Positions 1 through 8,245 of a stretch of DNA of 64,000 bases are shown in pieces. The DNA is from Clostridiaceae bacterium (GTDB lineage Bacteria; Bacillota; Clostridia; Lachnospirales; Lachnospiraceae), in the NCBI GenBank assembly GCA_902363735.1, contig CABJBA010000001.1, positions 1-64,000 of the forward strand. The letters run 5' to 3'. Within the stretch, counting starts at the first letter, position 1; each line of letters opens with the position of its first letter. Under the pieces are notes generated by a model. It saw only the letters and a list, made by a program, of their open reading frames with translations. It made no database searches and was not told the DNA's origin. The translations under genes and the position numbers were made by a program.

Positions 1-130
1 GGAGTTATAAAGATATCATGTATGTATGAAAGAGTAAATATAAACTGTGCAGAGGTAAACTCTACCTGGGTAAGTGGTGATGGAATTTACTTTTTCAATT
101 TTCATTAGTATATAACAAAACAGTGCGTAC

Positions 131-158
131 TTGCTAATGTTAATATTTATGGTAAAAT
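131..158 (+). promoter_or_regulatory. Candidate sigma-A promoter for the flavodoxin-like gene
   Basis: TTGCTA (131-136) and TAAAAT (153-158) are separated by 16 bp and lie about 50 bp upstream of the start codon at 210. The first 209 bases otherwise show no gene. The match to consensus is moderate and the stretch is AT-rich, so a chance match is possible. Confidence 0.4.
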
Positions 159-209
159 TGTAGTATATAAAACATGGCATGTCAAATAAAACACCGGGAG
201 TAATGAAAT

Positions 210-761
210 ATGGTAAAGAACATTTTAATCTTGAATGGTAGTCCTCGAAAAAATGGAAATACATCAGCTATTATACGCGAGTTTACAAAGGGTGCCGAAG
301 AATCTGGCCACACAGTAAAGACATTTCCGGTGGGAAATATGAATATTAAAGGATGCATTGGTTGTTGGAAAGGTGGTAAAAAACCCGACAGCCCTTGCAC
401 TATTAAAGATGATATGGATGAAATCTATCCTTACTACAAGGAAGCCAACCTTGTAGTTCTTGCATCGCCACTTTATTACTGGAATATTAGCGGTCAACTA
501 AAAAACGCATTTGACCGTTTGTGGGCAGTTGCAGAGATTGATGGTGGTGTAAACCCTAAAAAAGATTCTGTTTTGTTAATGGCCTCTATTGTGAATCAAT
601 ATGAACAAGTATCAGCGTGGTATGAGCGGATGGTAAAAGAACTTGAGTGGAGGGACTTGGGACAGATTTTAATTGATGGCGTGGAGCAGCCCGGTGACAT
701 TGAAGGAAATTCTAAATTGCAGGACGCATATATGCTTGGAAAAACTATATATACATCATAA
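210..761 (+). CDS. Flavodoxin-like NAD(P)H-dependent FMN reductase family protein
   Basis: This 183-residue protein has the flavodoxin-like fold of the NADPH-dependent FMN reductase (iron-sulfur flavoprotein-like) family. The FMN phosphate-binding loop GSPRKNGNT is at residues 10-18, after a hydrophobic first strand. The segment GCIGCWKGG (about 48-56) with a further Cys near 63 is the cysteine region often seen in this family, and ASPLYYWNISGQLKNAFDR (about 85-103) is the second flavin-contact loop. It is probably a cytoplasmic flavin-dependent oxidoreductase; the substrate is unknown. The start is supported by GGGAG 9 bases upstream. It is a monocistronic plus-strand gene with no functional partner nearby, and a weak hairpin follows the stop at about 766-787. 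Confidence 0.85.
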   Translation: MVKNILILNGSPRKNGNTSAIIREFTKGAEESGHTVKTFPVGNMNIKGCIGCWKGGKKPDSPCTIKDDMDEIYPYYKEANLVVLASPLYYWNISGQLKNAFDRLWAVAEIDGGVNPKKDSVLLMASIVNQYEQVSAWYERMVKELEWRDLGQILIDGVEQPGDIEGNSKLQDAYMLGKTIYTS

Positions 762-983
762 ATAAGGGGATTGCGCCTCCTTTATATCTGGTTTGTTTTT
801 CAATCTTATCCCTGTCGGCCATTTTCAGTTTGAAGGTTAAATGCAGGTGCTGCTTTTTCGATATTATATTATCCTTCCACATCTTAAACCGTATGAATAG
901 GTTTATCCTGCTTTATCAGCTAAAAAATGCTTAAATTTGGGACAAATAATGTGTATTTTTCTTGATCTTAGCATAGATAAAAC

Positions 984-1026
984 AAAAAGTCATGTATGGG
1001 TTCAAAACCTCACACATGACTTTAAT
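984..1026 (-). terminator. Rho-independent terminator of tRNA-Leu(CAG) copy 1
   Basis: On the minus strand, AAAGTCATGT and ACATGACTTT form a hairpin followed by TTTGTTTT, beginning about 8 bases after the tRNA 3' end. It ends the tRNA transcription unit. The rest of 762-983 shows no gene. Confidence 0.75.
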
Positions 1027-1030
1027 TTGA

Positions 1031-1114
1031 TGCAGAAGAAGGGAGTCGAACCCTCAAGATATTGCTATCACACGGACCTGAACCGTGCGCGTCTGCCAAT
1101 TCCGCCACTTCTGC
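1031..1114 (-). tRNA. tRNA-Leu (anticodon CAG), copy 1
   Basis: An 84-nt class II tRNA with a long variable arm. The acceptor stem GCAGAAG pairs with CTTCTGC, with discriminator A at 1031. The anticodon stem CACGG/CCGTG encloses loop TTCAGGT, giving anticodon CAG for codon CUG. The T-loop is TTCGACT. The CCA end is not encoded. It differs from the copy at 12480-12563 by one base in the variable arm. Confidence 0.95.
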
Positions 1115-1128
1115 TTTTTCAATTGTCT

Positions 1129-1183
1129 AAATTGACGAATCAATTTGTACAATTATAATACTACATTTTTCCAAAATAATCAA
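1129..1183 (-). promoter_or_regulatory. Promoter and leader hairpin of tRNA-Leu(CAG) copy 1
   Basis: On the minus strand, TTGATT (1178-1183) and TATTAT (1155-1160) are spaced by 17 bp. Between the -10 box and the tRNA lies a perfect 7-bp stem, AAATTGA/TCAATTT, with the tetraloop TTCG (1129-1146). The same promoter and hairpin occur in front of the decayed tRNA copy near 2268-2351, with a different loop sequence. Confidence 0.75.
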
Positions 1184-1219
1184 GTACTTTTTTTATTTTG
1201 TTTTTCTTTCTTACAGGCT

Positions 1220-2134
1220 TTAATTCACTTCATACTGCACCTGATTGCGTCCCAATTTCTTAGCTCTGTAAAGCATACTGTCTGCAGTTTCAATCAGTTC
1301 TTTGAAGCTTCCCAAATCCTCCGGAATCAGAGAAGCTACACCAATGCTGATTGTGGCACTGGTTGCGATACCTGAATCGGCAAAGGGAATGTGCAGCGCC
1401 TTAATACTAAGGCGTATTTTCTCTGCAGTAATAACTGCTTCCGGCAATTCAGCTTCCGGCAGAATCACTGCAAACTCTTCTCCTCCATAACGGCAAAAAA
1501 TAGCCTTTCCCGGCCTTAGCATAGATTTTATAGTGATTGCAACCCCCTGCAGCATCATATCCCCCTGGGGGTGCCCATATGTATCATTGTAACACTTGAA
1601 TAGGTCCACATCAATCATCAGAAGACTCAAAGGGGCAGCCTTCTCATAAGCTCCAGCCCATTCAATCTGCATCTTTGTATCAAAAGCCCTGCGATTGAAA
1701 ATACCCGTCAGGCCATCCCTCAGGCTCATTTCTTCAATAGCCCGCATCTGATTGATAATCTGAATCTGGGTGCTGATCCGGGCCTTTACAATGGCCTTCT
1801 TAAAAGGCTTTTTTATATAGTCCACTGCTCCCAGCAAAAAACCTTTTTCCTCATCCTTTTCCCTGTCAAGACCGCTGATAATAATAACAGGGATATGTTT
1901 TGCGCTTTTATGCTTCCTTAAGGAACGAAGAACATCAAAACCATTTGCATCGGGCAAAATAATATCCAGCAGGATCAGATGGGGAGCAAATGTCTCCATA
2001 AGAGGATATGCTTCTCCGGCACTGGAGGCTGTCTCCAGAATATAGCTGTCCATCAGAATATTTTCCAATACCTTCTGGTTAAATATGCTGTCCTCAACAA
2101 TTAATATTCTGTTTTTGGTCTTATATTCCGGCAT
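1220..2134 (-). CDS. Response regulator with GGDEF domain (PleD-like diguanylate cyclase)
   Basis: A two-domain protein of about 304 residues. The N-terminal receiver domain has the acidic pocket (VEDS), the phosphoacceptor Asp in LLDIILPDANGF and the conserved Lys in IKKPF. The C-terminal GGDEF domain has DGLTGIFNRR, DVDLFKCYNDTYGH and the active-site GGEEF, so it probably makes cyclic di-GMP in response to phosphorylation. The residues at the usual RxxD inhibitory-site position before GGEEF read PGKA, so product inhibition through an I-site is probably absent. The chosen start (MPEYKTK) has AGAGGG six bases upstream; a longer TTG-started form reaching 2155 is less likely. No kinase gene is adjacent, and the gene sits between a tRNA-Leu and its decayed copy. 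Confidence 0.88.
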   Translation of the reverse strand: MPEYKTKNRILIVEDSIFNQKVLENILMDSYILETASSAGEAYPLMETFAPHLILLDIILPDANGFDVLRSLRKHKSAKHIPVIIISGLDREKDEEKGFLLGAVDYIKKPFKKAIVKARISTQIQIINQMRAIEEMSLRDGLTGIFNRRAFDTKMQIEWAGAYEKAAPLSLLMIDVDLFKCYNDTYGHPQGDMMLQGVAITIKSMLRPGKAIFCRYGGEEFAVILPEAELPEAVITAEKIRLSIKALHIPFADSGIATSATISIGVASLIPEDLGSFKELIETADSMLYRAKKLGRNQVQYEVN

Positions 2135-2148
2135 ACTCATCCCTCTCT

Positions 2149-2162
2149 TGCACAATTGTGCA
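2149..2162. repeat. 14-bp perfect palindrome upstream of the GGDEF gene
   Basis: TGCACAATTGTGCA is self-complementary and lies 15-28 bases upstream of the chosen start of the GGDEF gene, just before its ribosome-binding site. It could be an operator for a dimeric regulator or a small leader hairpin. No regulator can be assigned. Confidence 0.45.
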
Positions 2163-2223
2163 GTATTCCATAAATCTTTATCCGCCGTATTGTTCTTTAC
2201 ACCGTTTTACATCAATGGTTTAC

Positions 2224-2263
2224 AAAAAAGACATACTCACCTCGTCAGTAAAGTATGTCTTTT
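2224..2263 (-). terminator. Terminator of the decayed tRNA-Leu unit
   Basis: On the minus strand AAAGACATACT and AGTATGTCTTTTTT form a hairpin with a U-tract just after the tRNA-like sequence. Together with the promoter at 2391-2419 it shows that the whole transcription unit was duplicated, not only the tRNA. Confidence 0.7.
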
Positions 2264-2267
2264 CCAA

Positions 2268-2351
2268 ATGGGGAAAAAGGACTTAAACCCTCAAGGTATT
2301 TCTGCAACACGGAACTAAGCCGTGCGAGTGTGCCAGTTCCACCGCTTCTGC
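2268..2351 (-). pseudogene. Decayed tRNA-Leu (anticodon TAG) copy
   Basis: The sequence aligns over its whole length with the intact tRNA-Leu at 1031-1114. It keeps GCAGAAG at the 5' end and the anticodon stem CACGG/CCGTG, but the loop reads CTTAGTT (anticodon TAG). The 3' acceptor strand is TTCCCCA instead of CTTCTGC, so most acceptor pairs are lost. The T-loop is TTTAAGT, without the conserved C56. It can hardly be charged, so I call it a pseudogene, but its promoter, leader hairpin and terminator are intact and it may still be transcribed. Confidence 0.8.
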
Positions 2352-2364
2352 TTTTTAATTATGT

Positions 2365-2419
2365 AAATTGACAACTCAATTTGCACAGCTATAATACTAT
2401 ATTTTCAGCCAATATTCAA
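2365..2419 (-). promoter_or_regulatory. Promoter and leader hairpin of the decayed tRNA-Leu unit
   Basis: TTGAAT (2414-2419), 17 bp, TATTAT (2391-2396) on the minus strand, followed by the 7-bp stem AAATTGA/TCAATTT (2365-2382) with loop GTTG. The stem is identical to that before the intact tRNA at 1031-1114, while the loop differs. Confidence 0.7.
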
Positions 2420-2464
2420 GTGATTTTTATAAACCTCTCCATCTTTCTCATTTCATAAAGTTCT

Positions 2465-4336
2465 TTAATATTCCCTGGTTTTTATGATTGTTTCCGCATC
2501 GGACTGATCATATACCTTTTCTTCTGTTATAATCCGAAGAGGCATTTCCTTTCCCGCCATCATGTCCCGGATTGCCTTCATAAGCGGAGGGCCAAGGAGA
2601 GGGCTGCACTCTACGGCACAATTGAGTTTGCCGTCTATCATTGCCTGAAATGCTTCTTTTGTGGCATCCACAGAAACGATGATGATGTCCTTCCCCGGAC
2701 TCAATCCATGTGCCTCCAGGGCTTCGATAGCCCCGAGAGCCATGTCATCGTTATGGGAAAAAATAATGTCTGCCCCCCAGTTATGGCTGCTGATATACTC
2801 CTCAACTACCCGCTTTCCTCCGTCGTAAGTAAAATCGCCATAATCCGTATATACAATCTGATACCGGGGATTCTCTTCTAATATTTCAAAAAACCCTTTC
2901 TTTCTCTCCTCCGTAGGCGTGGCTCCTTCACTTCCCTGAAGTTCTAAAATATATAGATTCCTCTGTTCCGGCTTTACATGCTCCTTCAGCCAGCGCATAG
3001 CTCTCCGCCCTTCTTCTAAAAAGTCGGCACCAATATAAGTGGTTGTCAAATCCTCTCCCGCTTCGATTCTCCGGTCAGACATGACCACCGGGATATCAGC
3101 TTCCTTTGCTTCCTTTAAAACCTCGTCCCAGCCGGTTTCCACTACCGGAGAAACCACGATTACATCTGCCTTCTCCTTAATAAACCTGCGGATAGCCTCA
3201 ATCTGTTTCTTTTGAGACTGATCTGCACTGTCAAAAAGAAGCTCTACGTTAAATTCCCTGGCCGCTTCCTGAATGGAGCGGGTATTGGCAAGCCTCCACT
3301 GGCTCTCCTGCCCCACCTGGGAATATCCTACGGTAATTCTCCTGCCATCGTCGACGGCAGTTCTGTCAAGAGATGCCAGATATTCACCGGCATTTTGAGG
3401 ATAGATGGTATGGCTTCTTAAAATCACCTGCTTGGGAACACCGCTTTCGTTCCGTAAAATATTAATGGCATATTGCACTGCCTCTTTTCCTCCGGTGGGA
3501 CAGGAAATCGTTGCCGCAAGTTTTTCCTTCCGTACCAGGTCCACACCTTCGTTTTCCCCTGTGAAGCCGTCACATCCGATGACCTTAATCTTTTCAGCCA
3601 TATTTCTGTCCTTTAAGGCTTCATATGCTCCAAAGGCCACAGAATCATTATTGGCAAATATGAGAGAAACTCCCTTTAGCTCCTCCTCCATAGCAAAAAC
3701 CGCATCATAAGCCGGGTCCTTCATGTCATTTTTTAGATCACAGAACGTTTTTTCAATGTCTGGATAATCCCTGATCACCGAATCAAAGCCTTCGCTTCTC
3801 TCTTCGCTCTGAAGGGAACCGGCGGTGGCACGAAGTTCCAGTATTTTTCCCTTGCCATTTTCCAGAAGCCGGACTGCACATTCTCCGCCCTGCTTTCCAA
3901 TCAGGTTGTTATCCGGGCCAATAAACAGATTATAATCAAAGCCTTCCACGCTCCGGTCCATAACAATGACCGGAACTCCCTCCCGGTATACCTCTGCCAC
4001 TTTTTTTGTCAGACGGCTGGAGTCACAGGGAGAAATGATCAAAAGGTCAATGCCAAAGGCAAGGAGCCTGTCAACATCCTTTTCCTGTTTCTCCACACTG
4101 GATGTTGCATCTGCCGTAACAATCCTGATGTTGGGATACTTTCCCGCTTCTTCCTGGATCTCATGAATTAAAGCAATCCTCCACGCCTCCCTCATATTGG
4201 CCTGGGAAACACCGATTACATATTCCACATCACTTTCATAAACCGTTTTCGTAATTGATCCGGTATAAATCCGGTATCCAAGGAAAATAAATATTATTAT
4301 TAATAATACCATAAGTAATTTCGTTCTTTTTTTCAT
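2465..4336 (-). CDS. Membrane-anchored tandem sugar-binding protein (two fused periplasmic-binding domains)
   Basis: A 623-residue protein with an N-terminal signal anchor (about residues 6-22, no lipobox Cys) and then two complete Peripla_BP_4-type sugar-binding domains in tandem: domain 1 about 37-316 and domain 2 about 334-611. Domain 2 begins ITVGYSQVGQESQWR and contains SPVVETGWDEVL and HNDDMALGAIEA, very like YtfQ and the stand-alone lipoprotein at 9871-10926. Domain 1 is more divergent (GVSQANMREAW, FANNDSVAFGAYEAL). Family members normally have one domain of about 300 residues. The start at 4336 has AAGGG five bases upstream and lies one base after the kinase stop, so the pair is translationally coupled. 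A role as an extracellular sugar sensor feeding the kinase is inferred by analogy with the XylFII-LytS-YesN system of Clostridium beijerinckii. It is the last gene of its operon. Confidence 0.88.
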   Translation of the reverse strand: MKKRTKLLMVLLIIIFIFLGYRIYTGSITKTVYESDVEYVIGVSQANMREAWRIALIHEIQEEAGKYPNIRIVTADATSSVEKQEKDVDRLLAFGIDLLIISPCDSSRLTKKVAEVYREGVPVIVMDRSVEGFDYNLFIGPDNNLIGKQGGECAVRLLENGKGKILELRATAGSLQSEERSEGFDSVIRDYPDIEKTFCDLKNDMKDPAYDAVFAMEEELKGVSLIFANNDSVAFGAYEALKDRNMAEKIKVIGCDGFTGENEGVDLVRKEKLAATISCPTGGKEAVQYAINILRNESGVPKQVILRSHTIYPQNAGEYLASLDRTAVDDGRRITVGYSQVGQESQWRLANTRSIQEAAREFNVELLFDSADQSQKKQIEAIRRFIKEKADVIVVSPVVETGWDEVLKEAKEADIPVVMSDRRIEAGEDLTTTYIGADFLEEGRRAMRWLKEHVKPEQRNLYILELQGSEGATPTEERKKGFFEILEENPRYQIVYTDYGDFTYDGGKRVVEEYISSHNWGADIIFSHNDDMALGAIEALEAHGLSPGKDIIIVSVDATKEAFQAMIDGKLNCAVECSPLLGPPLMKAIRDMMAGKEMPLRIITEEKVYDQSDAETIIKTREY

Positions 4337-4337
4337 T

Positions 4338-6128
4338 TTACCCTTTTTCGATATCGCCCTGGATTTCTTTAGGAATCCGTATGGCAATACACGTCCCCTG
4401 CCCCTCTTCGCTTTCCACCAATACCCGGAACTGCTCTCCATACCGGATGCGCAGCCGTTCTTTAATATAAAACAAACCAAAGCTTCTGTTTCTGCCGGCC
4501 TCTCCCGGCTCATTTAACAGTCTGGACAACTCCCAGACCTTTTCTTCTTCCATTCCCTTTCCGTCATCCCAGACCTGCAGGCTCACCCATTCACCTTCTG
4601 CCTTTACGGTGACCCTTGAATGCCCGTCTCCGCTCTTCATCTTCACCCCATGGTAAATGGAATTCTCCACCAGAGGCTGCAGGATCATTTTAGGAAGAAT
4701 TACCTTTTTGCAGTCTTCTTCCACCTGAATTTCATACTGGACTTTAGGACCGTAACGGATCTTCTGTATGTAAAGATAATTGGAAATATAACAGATTTCC
4801 TCTTCAATGGTAATATAATCTTTTCCCTTGCTTAAGCTGATACGAAAAACATTGGTAAGGGCATCCACAATATGAACAATGTCATAAGCAGAATGTTCTC
4901 TCGCCATCCAGCCAATGGTATCCAGAGTATTGTATAAAAAATGAGGTTTAAACTGTTCCTGAACCGCTTTCAGCTGTGCCTTCCGCTTGTTCTCCTGTTC
5001 TTTATACACCTCTTCCATCAGCTCCTGTATCCGCTCCAGCATCTGATTAAACCGTCGGCCAAGCTCGCTGACCTCATCCAGATAATTTCCTTCAAACCGG
5101 ACGGATAAATCGCCTTTTTCCGTCTCCTTCATCAGGTTTCGGAGTCTGACAATAGGTTTTGTCACTGTCTCTGAAATTTTTACCGCCACAATAAATACAG
5201 TGAGAATGGTCAAAACCAGAACCCAGCCAAACATGAACAGCATGGTATTGATACCCCCCATGATTTCCCTGTAAGAGGAAACGCTGACAGTTTTCCAGCC
5301 GGTATAGGCGGATTTTTGGTAGCTGATTTGATATTTTTCACCATTGATCACTGCGGTCACAGGCTCTTCTTCATTCCAAAGCCATTCCGGCCTGATGCGG
5401 TAGACAATTTTATTGGTCGGCGCATAGACCAGGTGATTCTGCTCATCCAGGACAAATACGAAGCCATTTTCACCGATATTTACATCCTGGATAGCCGAGG
5501 AAATGATTTCATGCTTTACATCAAACAGCAGCACGCCGATTCTCTCCCCTGTATTGGGGTCAGTGACTGCTTTCATCACGGAAAATACATCATCAATACT
5601 ATAGGCAGCCTCTGTAACGATATTCCTTCCGGCAACATTGCTCATGATCTGCATATCACCGGGTAATGCAGCCGCTTTTTCATACCAAACCTCTTTGACA
5701 AAGGGGTCCCGGGAGATTCTGGACATTCCGGTTCCCACATACATATCATGCTCCGTAGCAAAAAAAATACCTGCAATTTCATCGTGGGTGTCCGCCACCG
5801 TCTCAAAGCTGTCTTTCAGCGCCGTTTCATACTCCGTCCAGCGGCTGTCTCCAGCAGATGGAATCCTGCCAAGATGCATGTGCTCAATAATCCGGATAAG
5901 CATATTGGCTGTCTTTTCAATACTGCTTATATAAATATCCGTCGTATGCTGCACCTGTCCCACTAGCAGAGACGTGTGCTGGGTCACATTTCGCTCCGCC
6001 TCTCTGGTTGAGCTGATAACCCCCAGAATCCCCACAAAGAAAAAAGGAATGAGGGCAATAAAAATATGAGAATTAATCATTTTATCACGAATTTTCATAT
6101 TCATGAATCGTTTCTTCCAATATTTCAT
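4338..6128 (-). CDS. YesM/LytS-type sensor histidine kinase
   Basis: A 596-residue membrane kinase. Transmembrane segments at about 18-40 and 297-316 enclose an extracytoplasmic sensor region of about 250 residues that looks like a Cache-type domain. A HAMP segment follows (ETVTKPIVRLRN...), then the His_kinase domain with the phosphoacceptor in FKPHFLYNTLDT (His near 396), the N-box LQPLVENSIYHG and the G-box WDDGKGM. The start was chosen for AGGAG eight bases upstream of MKYWKK; MKTGVR seven codons earlier is a possible alternative. Its partners are most likely the AraC-type response regulator at 11020-12246 and the tandem binding protein immediately downstream. It probably adjusts transcription of the transporter in the same operon. 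Confidence 0.92.
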   Translation of the reverse strand: MKYWKKRFMNMKIRDKMINSHIFIALIPFFFVGILGVISSTREAERNVTQHTSLLVGQVQHTTDIYISSIEKTANMLIRIIEHMHLGRIPSAGDSRWTEYETALKDSFETVADTHDEIAGIFFATEHDMYVGTGMSRISRDPFVKEVWYEKAAALPGDMQIMSNVAGRNIVTEAAYSIDDVFSVMKAVTDPNTGERIGVLLFDVKHEIISSAIQDVNIGENGFVFVLDEQNHLVYAPTNKIVYRIRPEWLWNEEEPVTAVINGEKYQISYQKSAYTGWKTVSVSSYREIMGGINTMLFMFGWVLVLTILTVFIVAVKISETVTKPIVRLRNLMKETEKGDLSVRFEGNYLDEVSELGRRFNQMLERIQELMEEVYKEQENKRKAQLKAVQEQFKPHFLYNTLDTIGWMAREHSAYDIVHIVDALTNVFRISLSKGKDYITIEEEICYISNYLYIQKIRYGPKVQYEIQVEEDCKKVILPKMILQPLVENSIYHGVKMKSGDGHSRVTVKAEGEWVSLQVWDDGKGMEEEKVWELSRLLNEPGEAGRNRSFGLFYIKERLRIRYGEQFRVLVESEEGQGTCIAIRIPKEIQGDIEKG

Positions 6129-6203
6129 TGCTCTCACTCCTGTTTTCATATCATCTATCCTGCCCATCCAGTATACCCAAGTTAACAATTTCCTGCAACC
6201 GGT

Positions 6204-7211
6204 TTATTGACCATTCTTCCCCTTTGATTTTTCTGCCCGGATTGCAATGATTCTCTGAATAACAATAAAGAAACAAAGAAGGGCTGCAATGGTTACCTTA
6301 GTCCACCAGGTATTTAAATTCTGATAAGTAACAATTGTCTGGATAATTCCTTCTATCATGACGCCCACAACCGTACCTGCCACTGTGCCTACACCCCCGG
6401 TAAGGAGGGTTCCGCCGATAACAGCGGAGGAAAGGGCATCCAGCTCCAGGCCCATATTCTGAAGTCCGAAGCCTGCCAGAGTATAAAAGCTAAATACGAT
6501 TCCTCCAAGAGCAGCACAAAAGCCGCTGATTCCATATGCCGCTATTTTCGTTTTCGCAACATTTAATCCCATAAGACTTGAAGACGTTTCACCGCCTCCC
6601 AAAGCATATAAACACCTCCCAAACTTCGTATATTTAAGAGTGTAGACTGCAACTGCAAATACAACTACAAGGATAAATACGTAATAATAAATCTTCCCGT
6701 TTAACGCTTTTGCTTCTCCCAGACGAACCGCTATCTTTCCAAGAGCCATGGTCTTAAAAAAAGGATCACTGATGGGAATGGAACGTTCACTGATCACAAC
6801 ACAGAGCCCGCGCATTAAAAACTGCCCTGCCAAAGTTACGATAAAGGGCTGAAGTTTAAAATAATGAATCAAAGCCCCCTGGGTACAGCCTGCGATGATT
6901 CCAACAATAAGCATCAGAATAATGACCAGAAATGCCGGAACTCCCCGTTCCAGTAAGTAAGCGGAGCTGACGCCGGTAAAGGCGATGGTGGATGCAATAG
7001 AAATATCAATTCCACCGCTTATGAGCACAAAGGTGGCTCCGATTGCCGCGATCATTAAGTATGCATTGTCATTAAATAAGTTTAAAAAGGTTGATAAAGA
7101 TAAAAAGTTGTTGTACTTTAAAGAACCAAACAGAAACATCAGAATAAACAGCACAACGGTGATAACCAGTGAAATATTATTAATCTGAAATCTTTTTCCC
7201 GTCTGCTTCAT
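6204..7211 (-). CDS. ABC sugar transporter permease (YjfF-like)
   Basis: A 335-residue inner-membrane permease of the BPD_transp_2 family with about eight to ten hydrophobic helices. The family signatures GGIDISIASTIAFTGV (near 66-81), LKLQPFIVTLAGQFLMRG-like text and the coupling segment AVIGGTLLTGGVGTVAGT are present. The wording is closest to YjfF of the YtfQRT-YjfF galactofuranose system. It overlaps the preceding permease gene by one base (TGATG) and would form a heterodimeric channel with it. The sugar cannot be read from sequence; a furanose or pentose is likely by family. Confidence 0.92.
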   Translation of the reverse strand: MKQTGKRFQINNISLVITVVLFILMFLFGSLKYNNFLSLSTFLNLFNDNAYLMIAAIGATFVLISGGIDISIASTIAFTGVSSAYLLERGVPAFLVIILMLIVGIIAGCTQGALIHYFKLQPFIVTLAGQFLMRGLCVVISERSIPISDPFFKTMALGKIAVRLGEAKALNGKIYYYVFILVVVFAVAVYTLKYTKFGRCLYALGGGETSSSLMGLNVAKTKIAAYGISGFCAALGGIVFSFYTLAGFGLQNMGLELDALSSAVIGGTLLTGGVGTVAGTVVGVMIEGIIQTIVTYQNLNTWWTKVTIAALLCFFIVIQRIIAIRAEKSKGKNGQ

Positions 7212-8245
7212 CAGTTGTCAGCCACCTTTCTGTTTACCATTTTGCACCTTGTGATCAGGTCCTTAAACTGCTTTGACTGGGACAGGCAGATAATGATGAT
7301 CAGCAGCGCCTTCAGCACTCGGATATAGGCCGCCGGAACCCCCAGGGCCAATACGGTTGTAGTTATACTCTGCAGAATCAGCGCTCCTATGACGCTGGCC
7401 GGAATGGAAAAACGCCCACCCATCAAGTTGGTACCGCCGATTGCTACCGCAAGAATGGCATCCATTTCAATTCCCAGTCCGGCATTGTTGCAGTCCGCTC
7501 CTTTGATTCCCGCACTTTCTATCAGGCCAGCCACAGCGGCAAAACCTCCGGAAAGGGTATAGATCGCCAAAAGCATCCGATCCACCTTAATGCCCACATA
7601 CTTAGAAGCAGTGGGATTGCAGCCTACGGATTCCAGAAACAGGCCAAAGGCCGTTCTTCCTGTAAACAACACTAAAAGTCCCACCAGAATAACCACCAGA
7701 AACAGGGGGAAGGGCAATCCCAGCACATAACCGCCATTGATAAAATAATAAGCCTCTGAGGTAATTGTAACGATCTTCCCCTTGGTGATCAACTGGGCGA
7801 TGCCTCTGCCCGCCACCATTAAAATCATGGTGGCCACAATGGGCTGAATCTTGACCTTGGCGACCAAAAACCCATTCCAGATACCGCTGATAATTCCCGC
7901 AAGAACCGCGATCACAATTGCTGCTCCAACATTTCCATTTAGTGACGGGAAAATGTTTCCATTTACAATGCTGCAGGCAATGGCCCCGCTGATAGCCATT
8001 ATAGAACCAACAGAAATATCGGTGCCTCCTGTTGCCAGTATCATGGTCATGCCTGCAGCCAGTATCATAAGCTTGCTTCCGTTTCTTACGATATCAATAA
8101 TACGTCCGTATAAATGCCCATCCACAATAGAAAGAGCGAAAAATCCTCCCTTGCTGACAATGCCGTTAAAAAGCAGAATCATGATAAAAATGACCAAAGG
8201 GCGAAAATACTGCTTTCCTGACAAACGATTCCAGTTTTCTCTCAA
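7211..8245 (-). CDS. ABC sugar transporter permease (YtfT-like)
   Basis: A 344-residue BPD_transp_2 permease with alternating hydrophobic helices. Key segments are GGTDISVGSIMAISGAI (near 68-84), KVKIQPIVATMILMVAGRG and the loop ILAVAIGGTNLMGG that contacts the ATPase. The text resembles YtfT. Its start overlaps the end of the ATPase gene by four bases (ATGA), and its end overlaps the next permease by one, which indicates one tightly coupled polycistronic mRNA. It pairs with the YjfF-like subunit. Confidence 0.92.
   Translation of the reverse strand: MRENWNRLSGKQYFRPLVIFIMILLFNGIVSKGGFFALSIVDGHLYGRIIDIVRNGSKLMILAAGMTMILATGGTDISVGSIMAISGAIACSIVNGNIFPSLNGNVGAAIVIAVLAGIISGIWNGFLVAKVKIQPIVATMILMVAGRGIAQLITKGKIVTITSEAYYFINGGYVLGLPFPLFLVVILVGLLVLFTGRTAFGLFLESVGCNPTASKYVGIKVDRMLLAIYTLSGGFAAVAGLIESAGIKGADCNNAGLGIEMDAILAVAIGGTNLMGGRFSIPASVIGALILQSITTTVLALGVPAAYIRVLKALLIIIICLSQSKQFKDLITRCKMVNRKVADN

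Noticed and set aside
4337..4513. N-terminal extension of the tandem binding protein reaching to 4513
   Set aside because: The frame overlaps the kinase gene, has no ribosome-binding site and would put about 59 polar residues before the signal anchor. MKKRTKLL at 4336 has a good site.
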